The notes under the pieces were generated by a model. It was given only the letters and a program-made list of their open reading frames with translations. It had not been told where the DNA came from and made no database searches. A DNA stretch of 64,000 bases from Erythroxylum novogranatense (Eukaryota > Streptophyta > Magnoliopsida > Malpighiales > Erythroxylaceae). Below, one piece after another: positions 32,210-43,191 of this stretch. Both the position numbers and the translations under genes were made by a program. The stretch lies in the NCBI GenBank assembly GCA_029891385.1, contig CM057235.1:20763120-20827119 (forward strand). The letters run 5' to 3'. Numbering within the stretch: position 1 is the stretch's first letter; each line of letters opens with the position of its first letter.

Positions 32210-32443
32210 AAGAATAACTAGCCGGGAAACCAAATAGATTGGTGTGAGTGGTTCAACACTCTCATCCCTTAACCAGATGTTTCGAGTTCGAGTCTTGGGA
32301 ATGGAAAAATCTGTTTGGCCAGCACTTTATCCCTTACGGGCTGACCCGATGCGAGCGGGGATTAGTCTGGGAGGCGCCTTCTTATGAGTTGAGACCCTCC
32401 TAAAACACCTCGTGGGCTTACCAAAAAAAAAGAATAACTAGCC
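32210..32443 (+). mobile_element. tRNA-derived SINE with 14-bp target duplication
   Basis: The body is about 32224-32429. It contains an A-box-like TGGTGTGAGTGGTT (32242-32255) and a B-box-like GAGTTCGAGTC (about 32284-32294), spaced as in RNA polymerase III promoters of tRNA genes. The 3' end is an A-run (about 32423-32431). It is flanked by identical 14-bp direct repeats AAGAATAACTAGCC (32210-32223 and 32430-32443), a hallmark of LINE-mediated insertion. It carries no protein. Confidence 0.85.
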
Positions 32444-32876
32444 TAGATCAATTACATCCACGACATCATTTAGAGGCAAACATAACAATTTCAGCTAGTA
32501 CAACCATAGCGTATGGAAGGAGAGTCACAAAAGCAAGCTTAATACTGCCATCAAATAAAGAGTTAGGCAAATATGGAAAGCTTAGAATGTCCTCTGTTTC
32601 TACTTTTGTAAACATGAAGATTTATATTATTAAACTGATTCAATACGATAATCCTATAAAAAATAATAGTCTTTATAAAATTATCATATTGAATCAAGAA
32701 ATTTATTATCTAACTTCCGAATACGAACTCATGGCAGAGAAGGCACGAGGAAAGAAACCAGAATTCCCTAAAATACCAAGATAATACTGATGTTACAGGC
32801 ACCAAATACAAATGGTGGTGTGGTGGTCTGATTCTGATAAGATCAGTTTTTAAGGTTTGAGTGGGGAAGTGCGAGC
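32444..32876. other. 5' flank of the PPR gene remnant, no other gene seen
   Basis: Unique, AT-rich sequence between the SINE and the PPR start codon. It may contain the original promoter of the PPR gene. I see no distinctive element. Confidence 0.4.
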
Positions 32877-33005
32877 ATGCCATGCACTGGTGTGCTTAGC
32901 GTAGTATCATCCCCTTCAAAGGTATGCAAGACCAACTCTCTTTCATGTTCTGCTGTTGCTTCTTCCTCTCCTACTGCTAATGAACACCCTATTTGTGAGA
33001 AGACC
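32877..33005 (+). pseudogene. PPR gene piece 1: N-terminal transit-peptide-like region
   Basis: The 43 codons from ATG 32877 (MPCTGVLSVVSSPSKVC then Ser/Ala/Thr-rich) have the composition of a chloroplast transit peptide. The frame would continue into 34255 (NASHNFSYSRASPSVRWPH). The LTR interrupts after GAGAAGACC. Confidence 0.7.
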
Positions 33006-34254
33006 TGTTAGATATATGTTAAATATATCTATTTTATTTTATTTTGGAATATTTCTTTGAATTGGCATATTTTGTGTTATCTTGGATTTAAAAATCTAGT
33101 TGGATAATATTTTAGATAGAATAGAATTCTATCTTGAATAGATGTGTATTTGATATGGTAATTGAAGAGTGCAGTGGGTGTTCTTGCTTGAGTGGTGTGC
33201 ACGACTTTTGTTTGGAGCTGAACTTAGTCTCACGTGATCGCAAAGGCAAGTGAAGGTGTGTGTTATTTGTTATTGGGAGTACACTGCAGCAATTTGGTGA
33301 TCTCTTGGCCAATAGCTAAATATACGTATGTGTGTGAGAGACAAAAAGTATTGAAGCAGTGAGTGAATTTTCATAGGTGGGTCCACAGGTGGGTCCTCAC
33401 ATATAGTAAAAGTGAATCTCCACATTGATTGTTTTTATCCCACATCTTTGATTGAGAGTAGAAGTCCACTTTCTTACGTTTGTGTGCAAAAGATTGATGA
33501 GATGTGCGTTATGTGTCCATGAAGAATAATACAGCTTACAGCACATATGAGGGTATTAGCTGAATAACGTGACTGGTCAGAAAGCGACGGGGAAGTTGTT
33601 TTGTGAGCAAAACGTTGCGCACGTTTTGATTTGATGATACAGTGAAGATAATCTTTGGTGAAGTAGTTTTGGCTATTAATTGAAGAAACACTAATCTTTG
33701 GTGAAGTAGTTTTGGCTATTAATTGAAGAAACACTGTGAGTTGTTTTTCTGTTAAGAAAGAGTGAGCTACGTTGGAGAATTTCAGCTGGGTTATTTTGAG
33801 AAGATAAATACCATAGGGAAGTCTTTCTTTGTCTCAAGTATTTTTGTTATTTAATTTTCAGTTGATTAAATACTTGAGTTATTCTTGTTTATTATTTTCT
33901 TGAGTGATTTGGTTACTGTTCTTGTTTCAAAAGAGTGTTGAGAAAAATCCTCTATTGAGGTTAGTACGAGGTGGTCATACTATTGGGTGTGAATTCTTTC
34001 ACGGGAAGTGAGGTTAAGAGATAATGCTAAAGGTTGAGTGGTGTCAGCTCAGTAAAGTCTCGGGTGAAACTATTGTACTTCGGTGAAAGTGATTAAGCTG
34101 GGTGAGGGCCCCGCAGACGTAGGAAAGGTGTGCCGAACTGCGTTATCAAATTTCTGGTGTTGATTTATTTTTGGTTCTTTTAATTTTTCTGATTTTATTT
34201 GCTAGGAACAAATCGGAAAGTTTGTGAAACTATTTAACCCCCTTCGGTTTTTCA
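33006..34254 (+). repeat. Solo LTR (about 1.25 kb) in the PPR gene, SIRE-like family
   Basis: TGTTAGATAT to GGTTTTTCA. It shares a diagnostic stretch (GGGCCCCGCAGACGTA followed by GTGCCGAACTGCGTTATCAA, 34109-34149) with the LTRs of the tandem gag element at 41427-49846, so it belongs to a related family. No internal region remains. The expected 5-bp duplication is unclear (AGACC versus AAACG). It holds a 43-bp tandem duplication near 33649-33734. Confidence 0.7.
33649..33734. repeat. Tandem duplication of a 43-bp unit inside the solo LTR
   Basis: The unit TAATCTTTGGTGAAGTAG...GAAGAAACAC occurs twice head-to-tail with no visible difference, indicating a recent local duplication. Confidence 0.85.
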
Positions 34255-35028
34255 AAACGAATGCTTCTCACAATTTTAGCTATAGCAGAGCTTCTCCGTC
34301 TGTGAGATGGCCTCATCTTAAACTCATTGAAATTCGCCCTTCACCCTCTAAACAATTCACTGTTTCTTCGCCACCATTTACCCATTTAGTAGAACAAGTA
34401 TCCGATTCTGAGGAAAATGAGGGGAACCAGATTGTCACCACTTCACAGTCTTTGGAGATGGATGATGAGGCTCAAGAAAAACTAGCGAGACCTAGCAGAA
34501 TTAGGGTTAAGAAAGTGAGCAAACTTGCCCTCAAAAGGGCCAAAGATTGGAGAGAGAGGGTAAAATTCTTAACCGATAAGATTTTAGAGTTGAAACAGAC
34601 GGTTTGTAGCCAACGTGTTGGATGATAGGAAGGTGCGATGACACCAACAGACTTTTGCTTTGTAGTGAAATGGGTTGGCCAGTGAATGGAAGCATGCTTT
34701 AGAGGTCTATGAATGGTTAAATTTGTGTCATTGGTATTCCCCGATGCTCGAATACTTGCCACAATCTTGGCTGTCTGGGAAAGGCAAACCAAGAATCCCT
34801 AATTGTGTAAATATTCACCGTATGTAGCCCTCGATTGGTATTCTTGTCTGTGTGTACAACGCCATCATGGGTGTTTATCAAGATCTGCTAGGTTCAATAA
34901 GGTTCAAGCGCTTGATTTGATGCGCCGTAAAAGATGTCACTAGACCTTGTTAGTTTCAATACTTTGATAAATGCTCGAATGAAGGTGAGTGCAATGACAC
35001 CAAATTTGGCTGTTGAGCTTTTGAATGA
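34255..35028 (+). pseudogene. PPR gene piece 2: N-terminal region and first repeats
   Basis: The frame reads NFSYSRASPSVRWPHLKL, a Glu-rich SEENEGNQIV stretch, then RPSRIRVKKVSKLALKRAK and DWRERVKFLTDKILEL. Stops follow at about 34623, then MTPTDFCFVVKWVGQ and fragments up to MTPNLAVELLND at the R insertion point. Multiple stops and small indels lie after 34610. Confidence 0.85.
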
Positions 35029-35525
35029 TGTAGCATGCATGCCTTGATCCCACACAAAAGTCTAGATTGGGTGGTTGCAATTTGTTGCATGGATTCAACA
35101 ATTATGGCTTGCATGCATTCAACAATTGTTGCCACCGTTTTTTTTTTGGCCTCTTCAAATTTTGTCAACAATTTATGGCTGCAGGTTAGAAAAATTTCGA
35201 CGAAAACTTGGGATTCATCCGCTATAAATAGAGGCTTTAACACAAGCACAAGACAACATTCCTTCCTTTCTGAAATCCTCCTATTATCTCTCTGTATATT
35301 TATGAGTTATTGAAAACCTTTTGTTCCAGCCTTTGTACTTGTATACATTCTCCACATATTAGTAAAATTGCTCACCCTTCGACCGTGGACGTAGGTCACA
35401 TTGACCGAACCACGTAAATATTTATGTCTTGTCCCATTTATTTTATCTATCTTTATTTTTCGTTACTACTATTTCGGGCCATTAAATTCAACCGGTATTC
35501 GATTCGAGGGCATTATATCATAATA
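35029..35525 (+). repeat. 5' LTR of element R
   Basis: TGTAGCATGCATGCC to ATCATAATA; the terminal CA seen in the 3' copy is mutated to TA here. A TATA box candidate TATAAATA lies at 35223-35230. It is followed by AAC and the PBS. Confidence 0.92.
35223..35230 (+). promoter_or_regulatory. TATA box candidate in the LTR of R
   Basis: CTATAAATAGAGGC context. The same motif is conserved in the 3' LTR at 40193-40200 despite divergence elsewhere. Confidence 0.6.
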
Positions 35526-35528
35526 AAC

Positions 35529-35540
35529 TGGTATCAGAGT
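35529..35540 (+). promoter_or_regulatory. Primer binding site of element R
   Basis: TGGTATCAGAGT starts 3 bases after the 5' LTR and matches the initiator-Met tRNA primer site over 11 nt. Confidence 0.85.
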
Positions 35541-35636
35541 TTCTCTTTTCGATCTAACTTGCCGTATGCTCTGTGGTTGCCACTAAGGTGGACCCTCCAC
35601 ATCAGAAAGTAACTTAGATTTTTTATTGTGAGTCTA

Positions 35637-35916
35637 AACAGGGCCCACAGCCTCAAATTCATCTTGTGGGCCCATCGCTTCGGTTTTATTTTGTGGGGCC
35701 CATTGTGTCAAATTCATCTTGCGGGGTCCACTGCCTCAGTTTTATCTTATGGGGCCCACTACCTTAGATTTATCTTACAAGGCCCACTGTCTCGGTTTTG
35801 TAAACGAAGTTCAACTTTGCTTGTGGGGCCCATGTCCCGCCTTTGCCTTTGGGGACCGCATCTATACTTTTGTGGGGTTCGCTGTCTCAGTTTCTTGTGT
35901 GGGACCCACCTGAAGA
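35637..35916. repeat. GGGGCCCAC-based tandem-like repeats in the leader of R
   Basis: About seven to eight diverged units of roughly 35-45 bp, each with TGTGGGGCCCAC-like sequence followed by a T-rich CTCAGTTTTATCTT-like part. They lie between the PBS and the gag start and are noncoding; open frames here are by-products of the repeats. Confidence 0.75.
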
Positions 35917-35948
35917 AAAATAGTCCGAATATCAATTTTTGGCCATCA

Positions 35949-38900
35949 TGACGATAACGAAAACTTCTATTGAAAAGTTTGACAGGAGCATTAACTTCGA
36001 TATGTGGCAGCTCAAGATGCAAACTATTTTAATATAAGATGGATGTGAGATTGCACTTGATGGAATGGAGAAAAAGCCAGCAGATATGGCGTCAAATATA
36101 TTCACGGATCTAGATAAAAAGGCTAGATCAACCATCATATTGAATCTCTCCGATGAGGTTTTGCAGGAGGTTGCTGGTGAAAACACAGCAAAAGGTATGT
36201 GGGACAAATTGAAAGCTATGTACATGAAAAAGACGGTGGAGAATCGGCTTTACTTGAAACAAAAGTTGTACATGTTGAGGATGATAGAAGGTACATATAT
36301 TCTTTCACATCTGGATAAATTTAATTCTCTTGTTTTGGATTTGAAGAATGTAGATGTAAAAATTGAGGGTGAAGATCAAGTCATATTGTTGTTATGTTCC
36401 CTTCCCCAGTCCTTTAAATGTTTTCGTGATACTATGATTTATAGGAAAGAGTCAGTCTCATATGATAGTATTAAGTCTGCATTAAAGTCAAAAGAGCAGA
36501 TTGATAGGGACATCACTGGGGAGACTAGTGGAAGTCAGGCAAAGGGACTATTTGTATGGGGTAGATCTGAAAATAAAGATTTTGAAAGAAGTAGATCCAA
36601 AGGCAAGTCAAAATCCAGACATAGAAATAAAACTTGTAATTATTGCAAGAAAAAGGGGCATATAAAGGCTGACTGCTATAAATTGAAACATAAGGAGAAA
36701 AATAAAGTTGAAGCGAATAACAAAGAACACCATAGAAGCTAGTGTAGCAGCAGATGAGAATGAGGGAATTATCTTTGTAGCCATAGAAGATAAACTTAGG
36801 TCTAATAAAGAGTGGAATTTAGATTCGGGTTGTTCTTACCACATGAGTCCTGACAGGGAATGTTTTTCCACTTATGAGTTATTGAATGGTGGAATTGTTT
36901 TTATGGGTAATAATGCTGCCTATAAAGTTGTTGGTAAAGATACAGTCCGGATCCAAATGTATGATGGTATCATTAGAACACTCACTGATGTTAGACACGT
37001 TCCTGATTTGAAGAAAAATGTCATCTCTTTGGGCACTCTCAATTCTCAAGGGTGCAAGTTCTCAGCTGAAGGTGGAGTTTTGAAAATTTCTAAAGGTGCT
37101 CTTGTATTGATAAAAGCTTGCAGGTCTAGTAGTTTGTATGTTTTGCAGGGATCTACAGTAACAGGTGTTGCGGTAGTCTCTACTAAAGGTGACATTACCA
37201 AATTGTGGCACATGCGTTTGGGACATATGGGTGAGAAAGGTTTAACATTGTTAAGCAAAAGAGGCCTACTTTGTGGTCAAAGTACTGGTAAGATGGACTT
37301 TTGTGAGCATTGTATCTTTGGGAAGCAGAAACGAGTCAGTTTCAATTCTCCAACTGTTCACAAAACTAAAGGTACTTTGGATTATATTCATTCTGATCTT
37401 TGGGGGGCCTCTCGTGTTCCATCTAAAGGTGGTGCCCGGTATATGTTGACTTTTATTGATGATTATTCAAGGAAGGTTTGGGTGTATTTCTTGAAACTCA
37501 AAAATGATGTTTTCTTAACCTTTAAACAATGGAAAGTGTTGATTAAAAAATAGACAGGAAAACATGTTAAGCGGCTACGGACAGATAATAGTTTGGAATT
37601 TTATGGAGGTGAATTCAATGAATTTTGCAAGAATGAAGGAATTGCTCGGCATCACACTGTCAGAATGACTCCGCAACAAAATGGAGTTGCCGAGCACATG
37701 AACCGGACTCTTTTGGAAAGGGCTCGGTGTATGATATCTAATGTAGGGTTGACATTTGATTTTTGGGCAGAAGCCATTGCTACAGCTTGCTACATCGTCA
37801 ACCACTCTCCTTGTGCTCCTCTTAATTTCAAGACTCCAGAGGAAGTTTGGTCAGGTACTCCTGCTGATTACTCTACTTTAAGAATATTTGGGTGTCCAGC
37901 ATATATGCATGTAAATGAGGGAAAGTTAGAGCCTAGGGCTAAGAAATGTATTTTCCTTGGTTATGCTTCAGGGGTGAAAGGATATCGTTTGTGGTGTCCT
38001 GATCCCAAGTCACCTAAATTTGTAATTAGTAGGGATGTTACATTTGATGAGTCATCTATGTTGTATCCTAGAAAAAAGTCTTGTAATCCTTGTAATTTAG
38101 AAAAAGAGGATAGTATACAGAAACAGGTGGAGTTAGAGATTGGTAGTTCAGGTCCTTCACAGATGTCTTCTACACATCAGACAGATCAAATTGATGATCC
38201 AGATCCTGATCATGTTCAAGGTGAACCAGTAGAAGAAGAACATTCCATAGCCAGAGACAGACCAAGACGAAAGATTCGACCACCACAAAGGTATGCAAAT
38301 TTAGTTGCATATGCTTTATCAGTGGCACAGGAAACAGATGGAGACAATGAATCATCCATATATACGGAGGCAGTTTCAAATGTTGATGCCGATAAGTGGG
38401 TGGTGGCCATGAATGAAGAAATGAAATCTTTGCACAAGAATGATAATTGGGTTTTGGTGAAGCCGCCAAAGGGTAAGAAAATTGTTGGCTGCAAATGGGT
38501 CTTTAAAAGAAAAGAAGGTACTTCAGGTATTGAAAATGCAAGGTATAAGGCACGTTTAGTTGCAAAGGGCTATAGTCAGGTACAAGGTGTTGATTTTAAT
38601 GATATTTTCTCACCAGTGGTGAAGCATAACTCTATTCGTGTATTACTTGAGTTGGTTGCCATGTTTGATTTGAAATTAGAACAACTTGACTTCAAGACAG
38701 CATTCCTATATGGTGAATTAGATGAGCAGATTTATATGAAACAACCTAAAGGTTTTGAAGTTACAGAAAAGGAAGACCATGTGTGTTTATTGAAGAAATC
38801 CTTATACGAATTGAAGCAGTCTCCAAGGCAATGGTACAAGAGGTTGATTCATTTATGTTGGGTCATGATTTCTTTAGGAGCATGTATGATAGTTGTGTTT

Positions 38901-39910
38901 ACTTCCAGAAGTTAGATGATGGCTCATTCATCTATTTATTGTTATATGTTGATGATATGCTCATTGCTGCCAAGAATGACACAGATATTCACCATTTGAA
39001 GGCCTTATTGCATGGTGAATTTGAGATGAAAGATTTGGGAGCAGCAAAGAAAATTCTTGGCATGGAAATAAGACGTGATCGAGGAGCTGGTAAATTATTC
39101 TTGACCCAAAAGAATTATCTCAATAAAGTTTTGAAGAGATTTGGCATGCGAGATGGCAAAGCAGTTAGTACTCCTCTTGCTAGTCATTTTAGACTATCTG
39201 CTGCTCAATCACCACAGTCACAAGAAGAGAAAGAGTATATGGCACGAGTTTTTTATTCTAGTGTCGTCGGTAGTATTATGTATGCAATGGTATGTACTCG
39301 TCCTGATATTTCACAAGCTGTTAGTGTCGTTAGCAGATATATGGCCAATCCTGGCAAAGAACATTAGCAGGCGGTGAAATGGATCCTCAAATACTTAAAG
39401 GGCACTTCAAATTTTAGTTTAGAGTTTGGCAGAATCAGCAACACTTTGGTTGGTTTTGTAGATTCAGATTATGCTGGTGATCTCGACAGATGCAGGTCTC
39501 TGACAGGTTATGTATTTTGCATTAGAGGTTGTGTCGTTAGCTGGAAAGCTACTTTACAACATGTAATGGCTTTATCTACTACTGAAGCAGAATATATGGC
39601 AGTTACTGAGGCTATCAAAGAAGCATTATAGTTGAGAGGTTTATTTGGCGAGTTATCCCTTCAACAAGGGGTTACTACTGTTTACTGTGACAGTCAGAAT
39701 GTTATTCATTTGACAAAAGATCAGATGTATCATGAGAGGACAAAGCATATTGATGTAAAGTATCATTTCATTTGGGAAACAATTGCAGAGAAGAAGGTCC
39801 TTATTCGAAAGATTAATACTAAGGACAATCCTGCTGACATGTTTACAAAGGATCTTCCTGTTTACAAGTTCAAGCAATGCTTGGACTTGATTGGAATTTA
39901 TAGTTGGTGA
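35949..39910 (+). pseudogene. Element R gag-pol polyprotein
   Basis: Gag starts at ATG 35949 (MTITKTSIEKFDRSINF) with TAA at 36035-36037, then continues to the CCHC knuckle CNYCKKKGHIKADC (about 36635-36675). A frameshift near 36710-36740 enters pol. Protease is [16 protein letters not shown]-pre-integrase is [13 protein letters not shown], and integrase has [18 protein letters not shown] and TPQQNGVAEHMNR with TAG at 37551-37553. RT follows, with a frameshift near 38840 just before LLYVDDMLIAAKND. TAG at 39365-39367 and TAG at 39629-39631 (Trp position) interrupt RNase H (DSDYAGDLDRCRSLTGY, ALSTTEAEYMA, CDSQNVIHLTKD). The end is at 39910. Confidence 0.93.
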
Positions 39911-39970
39911 TATAGCCCTTTTTAGGGCATTGTCGGAGAAGGTGGAGTAGATCACTAATTGTTCGGGACC

Positions 39971-39987
39971 AAGTCAAGATGGAGATT
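39971..39987 (+). promoter_or_regulatory. Polypurine tract of element R
   Basis: AAGTCAAGATGGAGATT directly before the 3' LTR start TGTAGC. Confidence 0.7.
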
Positions 39988-40485
39988 TGTAGCATGCATG
40001 CCTTGGTCCCACACAAAAGTCTAGATTGGGTGGCTGCAATTGGTTGCATGGATTCAAGAATTATGGCTTGCATGCATTCAACAATTGTTGCCACCGTTTT
40101 CTGTTTTGGCCTCTTCAAATTTTGTCAACAATTTATGGCTGCAGGTTAGAAGAATTTGGACGAAAACTTGGGATTCATCAGCTATAAATAGAGACTTCAA
40201 CACAAGCACAAGACACCTTTCCTTCCTTTTTGAAATCCTCCTATTCTCTCTCTGTATATTTATGAGTTCTTGAAAACCTTTTGTTCCAACCTTTGTTCTT
40301 GTATACATTCTCCACATATTAGTAAAATTGCTCACCCTCCAGCCGTGGACGTAGGTCACATTGACCGAACCACGTAAATCTTTGTGTCCTGTCTCATTTA
40401 TTTTATCTATCTTTATTTTTCGTTACTACTATTTTGGGCCATTCAATTCAACCGGTATCCAATCCGAGAGCATTATATCATAACA
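39988..40485 (+). repeat. 3' LTR of element R
   Basis: 498 bp, TGTAGC to ATAACA, followed by AATGA and the PPR frame (EVRRSGLTPDII). Confidence 0.93.
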
Positions 40486-41426
40486 AATGAGGTTAGGAGA
40501 TCAGGGCTTACACCCGATATAATTACCTATAACACTCTTCTTAGTGCTTGTTCTCGAGAATCAAATTTGGGTGAGGCCATGAAGGTTTTTGATGATATGG
40601 AGAGACATCATTGTCAACCTGATCTTTGGACTTACAATTCTATGATATCAATTTTTGGAAGATGTGGATTGCCAGGAAGGGTAGAACGGCTTTTTAATGA
40701 ATTGGAGACCAAAGGATTTTTTCCAGATACGTTGACGTACAATTCATTGTTGTATGCATTTGCAAGAGTAGGTAATATTGATAAGGTGAAAGAAATATGA
40801 GAGGAAATGGTTAAAATGGGGTTTATCATGGATGAGATGACATATAACACTCTTATCCACATGTATGAAAAACAAGGTCATTATGATCTGGCATTGCAAC
40901 TTTATAGAGAAATGAATTCATCAGGTCGAAATCCTAATGCCATTACTTACACCATTTTGATTGACTCGCTTGGGAAAGCAAATAAGATAGCAGAAGCCAC
41001 AAGGGTGATGTCAGAGATGTTGAATGTTGGAGTTAAGCCTACTTTGAGAACTTACAGTGCCTTGCTATGTGGATATGCGAAGGCTGGGATGCGAGTGGAG
41101 GCAGAAGAAACTTTTTGTTGCATGCTTAGTCCGGATTATACGATCACTTTGGCATACTCTGTTATGTTGGATATATTTCCAAGATTTAATGTTACAAATA
41201 AAGCAATGATGCTATATAAAGAAATGATTCATGATGGTATCACTCCAGATCTTGCTCTATATGAGGTATTCCTCCGAACTCTCAAAAAGGAAAGTAAAGT
41301 GGAAGATATTGAAACGATAGTCAGAGATATGCAGAGAGTTTGTCGTATGAAACCATAAGCTATGTCTTCAATTCTTGTTAGTGCTGAATGTTATGACATA
41401 GCTGCTGAAATGCTGAGATTGGCTAT
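40486..41426 (+). pseudogene. PPR gene piece 3: tandem PPR repeats
   Basis: About 310 codons with successive 35-residue repeats: SGLTPDIITYNTLLSACSR, HHCQPDLWTYNSMISIFGR, KGFFPDTLTYNSLLYAFAR, MDEMTYNTLIHMYEKQG, GRNPNAITYTILIDSLGKA and GVKPTLRTYSALLCGYAKAG. The 'TYNxLI' and 'P(D/N)xxTY' helices are the P-class PPR signature. A TGA at 40798-40800 replaces the expected Cys codon in VKEICEEM, and TAA at 41356-41358 ends the second open stretch. The frame then reads SSILVSAECYDIAAEML up to the tandem element. Confidence 0.93.
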
Positions 41427-42389
41427 TGAGAAAATTAAATCGTCAATAAAATCACAGACTGTCCAAAATTAATTTTTCCGCACGAGTAAATCAACAATCG
41501 TAAAAGCAAAGCATCAAAAACACCGACGTTTGATAACGCAGTTCGGCACACTTTGCTTACGTCTGCGGGGCCCTTACCCAGATTAATTTCTTCCACTGTA
41601 CTTCACAAAAATTACAAAAGATTGATATATCCCGTATGACTCAATCTATGTAACTGACCCACAACCTAACTACCCGTGAAAGATTTTCACACCCAATAAC
41701 ACGACCAACTCGTGTTAACCTCGTCAGAGGATTTTTCTAGCTATTTCTACTCAAAAGCAAAGACATATAAAATAAGAATGCAACAATTTCATATCTGAAA
41801 TTCTTCACTGAAAATCGCCAAATTCCTTGACTGCTTGACAGAGATAAAAGAGCTGAAGTAGAGATGCTCCAAAAAGAAAAACACACAATCATCCCAAGCA
41901 GAGGATGTATGACACGAACAGAGCACCAGCCAATACATAGGCAGCTACCAACTCAATTGTTCTATTTCATGTATACTGCACTATTACAATCAAGCACCCA
42001 TCTCACAAGAGACAACTCAGAATAAATACCACCAAGAGCAGAAAACGCAGCAGACCATTCAACGAGCAAAATCACCGCCGTTTTTCACCAGTTAACACAA
42101 AAGTAAAAAGAACAGACTTAAAGATGCCCTACACATATTTTCCACGTCAGCCAAGAGACCATCTCATGTTCCCATTATTCACGTAACTTCTACTTTTCCA
42201 TTAGAAAAGTCCATCTCAAATACGGATAGTATTAGGGAGAAACTCAACCACCGAAAATTATGCTAATTCAAATCCCAAGCACCATCTACTTCCAAAGGAC
42301 TGCAATCTTCAATAATTATTAAGGAAATTCCTATGTCCAATTAAAATGCCAAAAATAAAAATAGGATATATTAAAAATAAATACTAACA
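41427..42389 (-). repeat. Left LTR of the tandem gag element
   Basis: 963 bp, - strand termini TGTTAGTATT and TTTTCTCA. It differs from the other two at scattered positions, for example CGTTTGATAACG here versus CGTTTGGTAACG in both others. Confidence 0.93.
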
Positions 42390-43191
42390 ATCTCCCCCTT
42401 TTTTGGCATTTCTGTCTCAACAACTAAACCAGCACACAAGTAAGCAGTGATTGGACATTGAAGGAAATATAAACTGTTGATGCGCCCCCTCAGTTCAATA
42501 TTCAACTACATGTGCCACCATGAATTGATTTCAAACCAAAAAAACAATCGAACCCAAGCAACAAGCAGAATAACACTGCTCATCTTTGGGTTTGTCTCCC
42601 CCTTTGAGACAAGAGATGACAAAAAGCATGATGAATAGTTACTCATATACTGTAAGATGAATAGTCAACCATATACCTGAAATCTCCCCCTGAATGGAAC
42701 ATTCATCATAAATAATCTGATATCTACCTCTTGAAACAAAATCACAATCATAATAATCACCAATAGATGCAGCAGAAGAATCAAAGCAAGCCAATGAGAC
42801 AATTTATCACCATTCAAAACATTGAGAGATATGCCCGAGAGAGATCCATACCGATGAGAGAGCCGAAGAGACTTCGGTAGAGCCAAATAGAAGTCACTAA
42901 TCAAACTACTAAAAAATAAGACGTCAATAGCAACATAAAACTAAAGAACAAGAAAATCTTTTCTTTTCCTCTTTTCTTTGTTTTTTTTAACAACACAAAA
43001 ATACTTCAAAAACATAAAGCACACTGTCCCTATGCCCTTCGAAGAATCTCAAACATGGTGTTTTTCTTTGGCTCGAATGAAGACGTATAACACAAGTTTC
43101 CTGTAATTTCTTGATAATCAACCCTTTTTCTTTCTCTTGTTTTTCTTCTTTCACTCACATCCCCAATAACATTTTCTACTGGATGGTTTCT
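42390..43191 (-). other. 3' noncoding region of gag unit 1, with repeated C5 (polypurine-like) tracts
   Basis: Contains the polypurine tract adjacent to the LTR (- strand AAAAAAGGGGGAGAT, 42390-42404). Three further GGGGGAGA- or GGGGGCGC-like tracts lie near 42485, 42596 and 42685. No pol sequence is present. Confidence 0.7.

Larger units (their letters stand above)
35029..40485 (+). mobile_element. Ty1/copia LTR retrotransposon R in the PPR gene
   Basis: The element is 5457 bp with LTRs 35029-35525 (497 bp) and 39988-40485 (498 bp) and a perfect target duplication AATGA (35024-35028 and 40486-40490). PBS, repeat-bearing leader, gag, pol and polypurine tract are in standard order. The LTRs differ by roughly 5-6 % by eye, so the insertion is much older than those of D and B. 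Four in-frame stops and two frameshifts make it dead. The Tork/Tnt1-like order and gag style (KFDRSINFDMWQLKMQ) are consistent with a Tnt1-type lineage (inference). Confidence 0.95.

Noticed and set aside
34456..34792. - strand open frame opposite PPR piece 2
   Set aside because: It is a shadow of the PPR coding strand; the + strand matches the family and the - strand matches nothing I recognise.
35628..35951. Open frames in the GGGGCCCAC region (107 and 64 codons)
   Set aside because: They are produced by the repeat units of R's leader and repeat the same short peptide pattern; they precede the true gag start.
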